Shown: piece by piece, positions 31,514 through 33,309 of the stretch | Numbering within the stretch: the stretch's first letter is position 1 | Layout: each line of letters starts with the position of its first letter | Assembly (NCBI GenBank): GCA_937900045.1 | Contig: CALCEB010000154.1 | Coordinates: 1 to 33,309, forward strand | Source: an uncultured Acidobacteriota bacterium | GTDB lineage: Bacteria; Acidobacteriota; Terriglobia; UBA7540 | Direction: 5' to 3' | DNA: 33,309 nt | Notes under the pieces: model-generated | Database searches by the model: none | What the model was told of the DNA's origin: nothing | What the model saw: the letters and a program-made list of their open reading frames with translations, nothing else | Translations under genes and position numbers: made by a program

Positions 31514-32923
31514 CTAATGGCTGGCGGCCTGCCGTTTCAGTATTTGTCCCTGTTCCGGAGGATCGAGCCCAAGGCTGGCGGAGAGTATTGATCTCTGCCT
31601 AGCATTGATGCGTTTCTCAAGCATGTCCTTGAGAAAGTCTGTCTTGCCCATATCGATCAGTTGAGATAGGGCTTGAGTTGCCTTTTCAAACCCTCTTTCA
31701 CCCAGGTGCGACAGCCATCCATTGACAAGACCCGAACGTTCTGCTTCCTCGGCGATCTGCTCCCTCATGTAGGCATCGCTTGTCATAAGAAAGTGGTTGA
31801 GAAGCAAGTCCGCTCCGAGGCGGGCATGTTTGCCCAAGGCATGAGTTGCGGCCTCCCGGACTCTCCAATCCGAATCCGCAAGGCATTCCGCGATCTGGTG
31901 TTCGAGCCCCTGAATCATATGCCTTCCTACCGACTTCGCCGCTTGGAGACGGACAAACCATTCGCTGTCTTTGAGCAAGCTTGCCAGAGCGTCCTGCGCG
32001 CGGGAATCAGCAATGTAACCCAGGACAATCGCAACTCTGGCGCGGACGTTGGCGCTTGGGTCGTGGCACAGCTTATCGACAAAGGCGTCCAGTAAAGCGG
32101 GCGGAAAAATGTCCGCTGGAAGGCGAAGGTTTCCCGGGACGGCGGCATGTTTTATCATCTCCTGGATGACTTCAGCGCCAAGAAACCGGACGTCAGGGTT
32201 GGCGTCAAGCAAGAGGGGAGAAACGTGAGAAGCCAAGCGGAGTGGAAACCGCGAAAGTGCAAGTCTTAGGGTGGAGATCGAGCACCTCGGTTTGTCCGAT
32301 TTTGCAGCATCCCTCAATTCTCTGAGGAGGATCGGGAAAGTTCGAGGTTCCCCGATCGTTCCAATGGCGCGGACGGCAGCCGTCCGAACTCCAGCATTTG
32401 GATCATTCAAGGCCCGGACCATCAGCCTCGAACTTGGCTGGTGCCTAAGCATGCCCAGATATTCTGCCGCTTTGGCGCGATCCGGGTAGTCAGGCCATCG
32501 CGGCAGCCACCGCCAGCCGGAACGCGACCGGACGAAATTGGGTTTTGAATCAAGCTGGCCCGGCGCGGCCAACCCCTTCTGCCATGTGCGGATCAAGCCA
32601 AGGTCCGTGGATATTTGCCTGAACAGGGCGGCTTGACTGGGGGTGGGCTTGACTCCAACCAATACGCGCTCCATCATGCCGGCGCGACCGGAGCCGCCTC
32701 TGACCTTTAGCTCAGAGATCCCGAAATCGTAAGGGATGCTGCCCGCCAGGATCGCTTCCAGGATAGGCAGACACTCCTTACGAAGTTTATCCAATTCGCG
32801 GTAATATCTTTCGTGATTTGCCCGTCTGGCCAAGGCGAAAATAATCAGACCGAAGGTGAGGAGCAAAACAAACAAGGCGAAGGAATAAATGTCGTGAATC
32901 GCTTGCTCGGAAGGGACAGGCAT
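31514..32923 (-). CDS. Membrane-anchored HEAT-repeat protein
   Basis: A 469-residue protein with one N-terminal membrane helix (about residues 12-32, IYSFALFVLLLTFGLIIFALA), a basic coiled segment, and a run of HEAT/PBS-lyase-type repeats over about residues 150-430. Clear units are ALNDPNAGVRTAAVRAIGTIG, LCHDPSANVRARVAIVLGYI and LADSDWRVREAATHALGKHA. No enzyme motif is seen; HEAT arrays are protein-binding scaffolds. It is the first gene of the minus-strand set with the GT2 synthase (247 bases downstream) and the TPR/barrel protein. Such a component is not part of the textbook cellulose or PNAG systems. Its ribosome site is weak. The membrane topology suggests it organises the synthase complex from the cytoplasmic side. 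Confidence 0.85.
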   Translation of the reverse strand: MPVPSEQAIHDIYSFALFVLLLTFGLIIFALARRANHERYYRELDKLRKECLPILEAILAGSIPYDFGISELKVRGGSGRAGMMERVLVGVKPTPSQAALFRQISTDLGLIRTWQKGLAAPGQLDSKPNFVRSRSGWRWLPRWPDYPDRAKAAEYLGMLRHQPSSRLMVRALNDPNAGVRTAAVRAIGTIGEPRTFPILLRELRDAAKSDKPRCSISTLRLALSRFPLRLASHVSPLLLDANPDVRFLGAEVIQEMIKHAAVPGNLRLPADIFPPALLDAFVDKLCHDPSANVRARVAIVLGYIADSRAQDALASLLKDSEWFVRLQAAKSVGRHMIQGLEHQIAECLADSDWRVREAATHALGKHARLGADLLLNHFLMTSDAYMREQIAEEAERSGLVNGWLSHLGERGFEKATQALSQLIDMGKTDFLKDMLEKRINARQRSILSASLGLDPPEQGQILKRQAASH

Positions 32924-33081
32924 GGAGTTGTCCAGCTTGCAGTGAGGGAGGATCGGTATGACGCTTCCGGTTACATCCTGAAGACTGCCCCTTAAGGAAC
33001 CAGTCCTGTGGGAACCTCGCCCAACATTTGATTATGATAGCAGTATTAATGGAGGAGTGAAATGAAATAATGAAATATCCG

Positions 33082-33156
33082 TGGTAGCGGGGGGGAGGAT
33101 CGAACTCCCGGCCTAGGGATTATGAGACCCTCGCTCTACCACTGAGCTACCCCGCC
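33082..33156 (-). tRNA. tRNA with CAT anticodon (probably elongator Met)
   Basis: On the minus strand the acceptor GGCGGGG (from 33156) pairs with CCCCGCT, with a G-U at the first pair; the D arm is GCTC/GAGC, the T arm GGGAG-TTCGATC-CTCCC, and the discriminator A and CCA end are encoded. The anticodon loop is CTCATAA, giving anticodon CAT. The anticodon stem is AGGGT/TCCCT, with a T-T mismatch at its loop-closing pair. An Ile2 tRNA (CAT modified to lysidine) is the main alternative. It lies 160 bases upstream of the HEAT-repeat gene on the same strand. Confidence 0.93.
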
Positions 33157-33211
33157 GAAGTTTTGGATGAAGCGCGCCACCACATCTCAATGACGCGATT
33201 CGCTTTAGAAA

Positions 33212-33241
33212 AGATTAGGGTATTCTCAAGTGCGAAGTCAA
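33212..33241 (-). promoter_or_regulatory. Candidate tRNA promoter
   Basis: On the minus strand TTGACT (33236-33241) and TAATCT (33212-33217) are separated by 18 bases, about 55 bases upstream of the mature tRNA. The -35 is good and the -10 is weak. Confidence 0.4.
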
Positions 33242-33257
33242 CAAAATGGATGTCTTG

Positions 33258-33309
33258 GTAGTGTCTCAGTTTCTTTGCTGTAGCGGCGCTCTATGAGCGC
33301 CGAACTTGT
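33258..33309. repeat. Dispersed palindromic repeat, copy 4 (window edge)
   Basis: GGTAGTGTCTCAGTTTCTTTGCTGTAGCGGCGCTC followed by GAGCGCCG is again the conserved tail plus hairpin seen at 15632-15688. It is cut by the window end, upstream of the tRNA. Confidence 0.8.

Overview
The window most resembles a chromosomal segment from an Acidobacteriota genome (Terriglobia-like). The main evidence is a 1163-residue TonB-dependent receptor with an N-terminal carboxypeptidase-regulatory-like domain. Further support comes from many exported enzymes, a PEP-CTERM protein, a divergent membrane pyrophosphatase, moderate-to-high GC, and several families of short palindromic repeats between genes. The assignment rests on gene style, not on a marker gene. 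The only RNA gene seen is a tRNA with anticodon CAT near the right end.

Left part (about 0.4-13.7 kb). On the minus strand lie a Tat-type SelA/DgaE-like PLP enzyme with an exported RidA protein directly upstream, then a PQQ-type quinoprotein dehydrogenase coupled to a DUF4380 (mutarotase-fold) protein, then an IclR regulator. Divergent from the regulator is a second exported RidA. Next come two overlapping PIG-L deacetylase genes, one with an intact metal motif and one a double-domain form that has lost it. A large TonB-dependent receptor is transcribed away from them; a 27-bp palindrome sits between its promoter and start codon.

Middle (about 13.7-20.7 kb). A block of clearly higher GC carries a small exported six-cysteine protein and a membrane-tethered thioredoxin-fold protein, divergent from a diheme cytochrome c. 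A repeat-rich non-coding kilobase follows, with a promoter-like site. Then come an SMP-30/gluconolactonase-like lactonase, a TPR protein and a second Tat-type SelA/DgaE-like PLP enzyme.

Right part (about 20.9-33.3 kb). A DUF2844/DUF3443 pair is followed by a convergent hppA-type proton pyrophosphatase and a PEP-CTERM protein. A minus-strand set then resembles a synthase-dependent polysaccharide system: membrane HEAT-repeat protein, processive GT2 glycosyltransferase, and TPR/outer-membrane-barrel protein. The tRNA and another copy of the intergenic palindromic repeat close the window.

The most interesting reading is an inference: the left and middle genes could form an exported, non-phosphorylative route for amino sugars. 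Receptor uptake, PIG-L deacetylation, quinoprotein oxidation with cytochrome c as acceptor, SMP-30 lactone hydrolysis, PLP-dependent ammonia elimination from an amino-sugar acid, and RidA hydrolysis of the enamine/imine would follow one another. No substrate can be proved from sequence alone.
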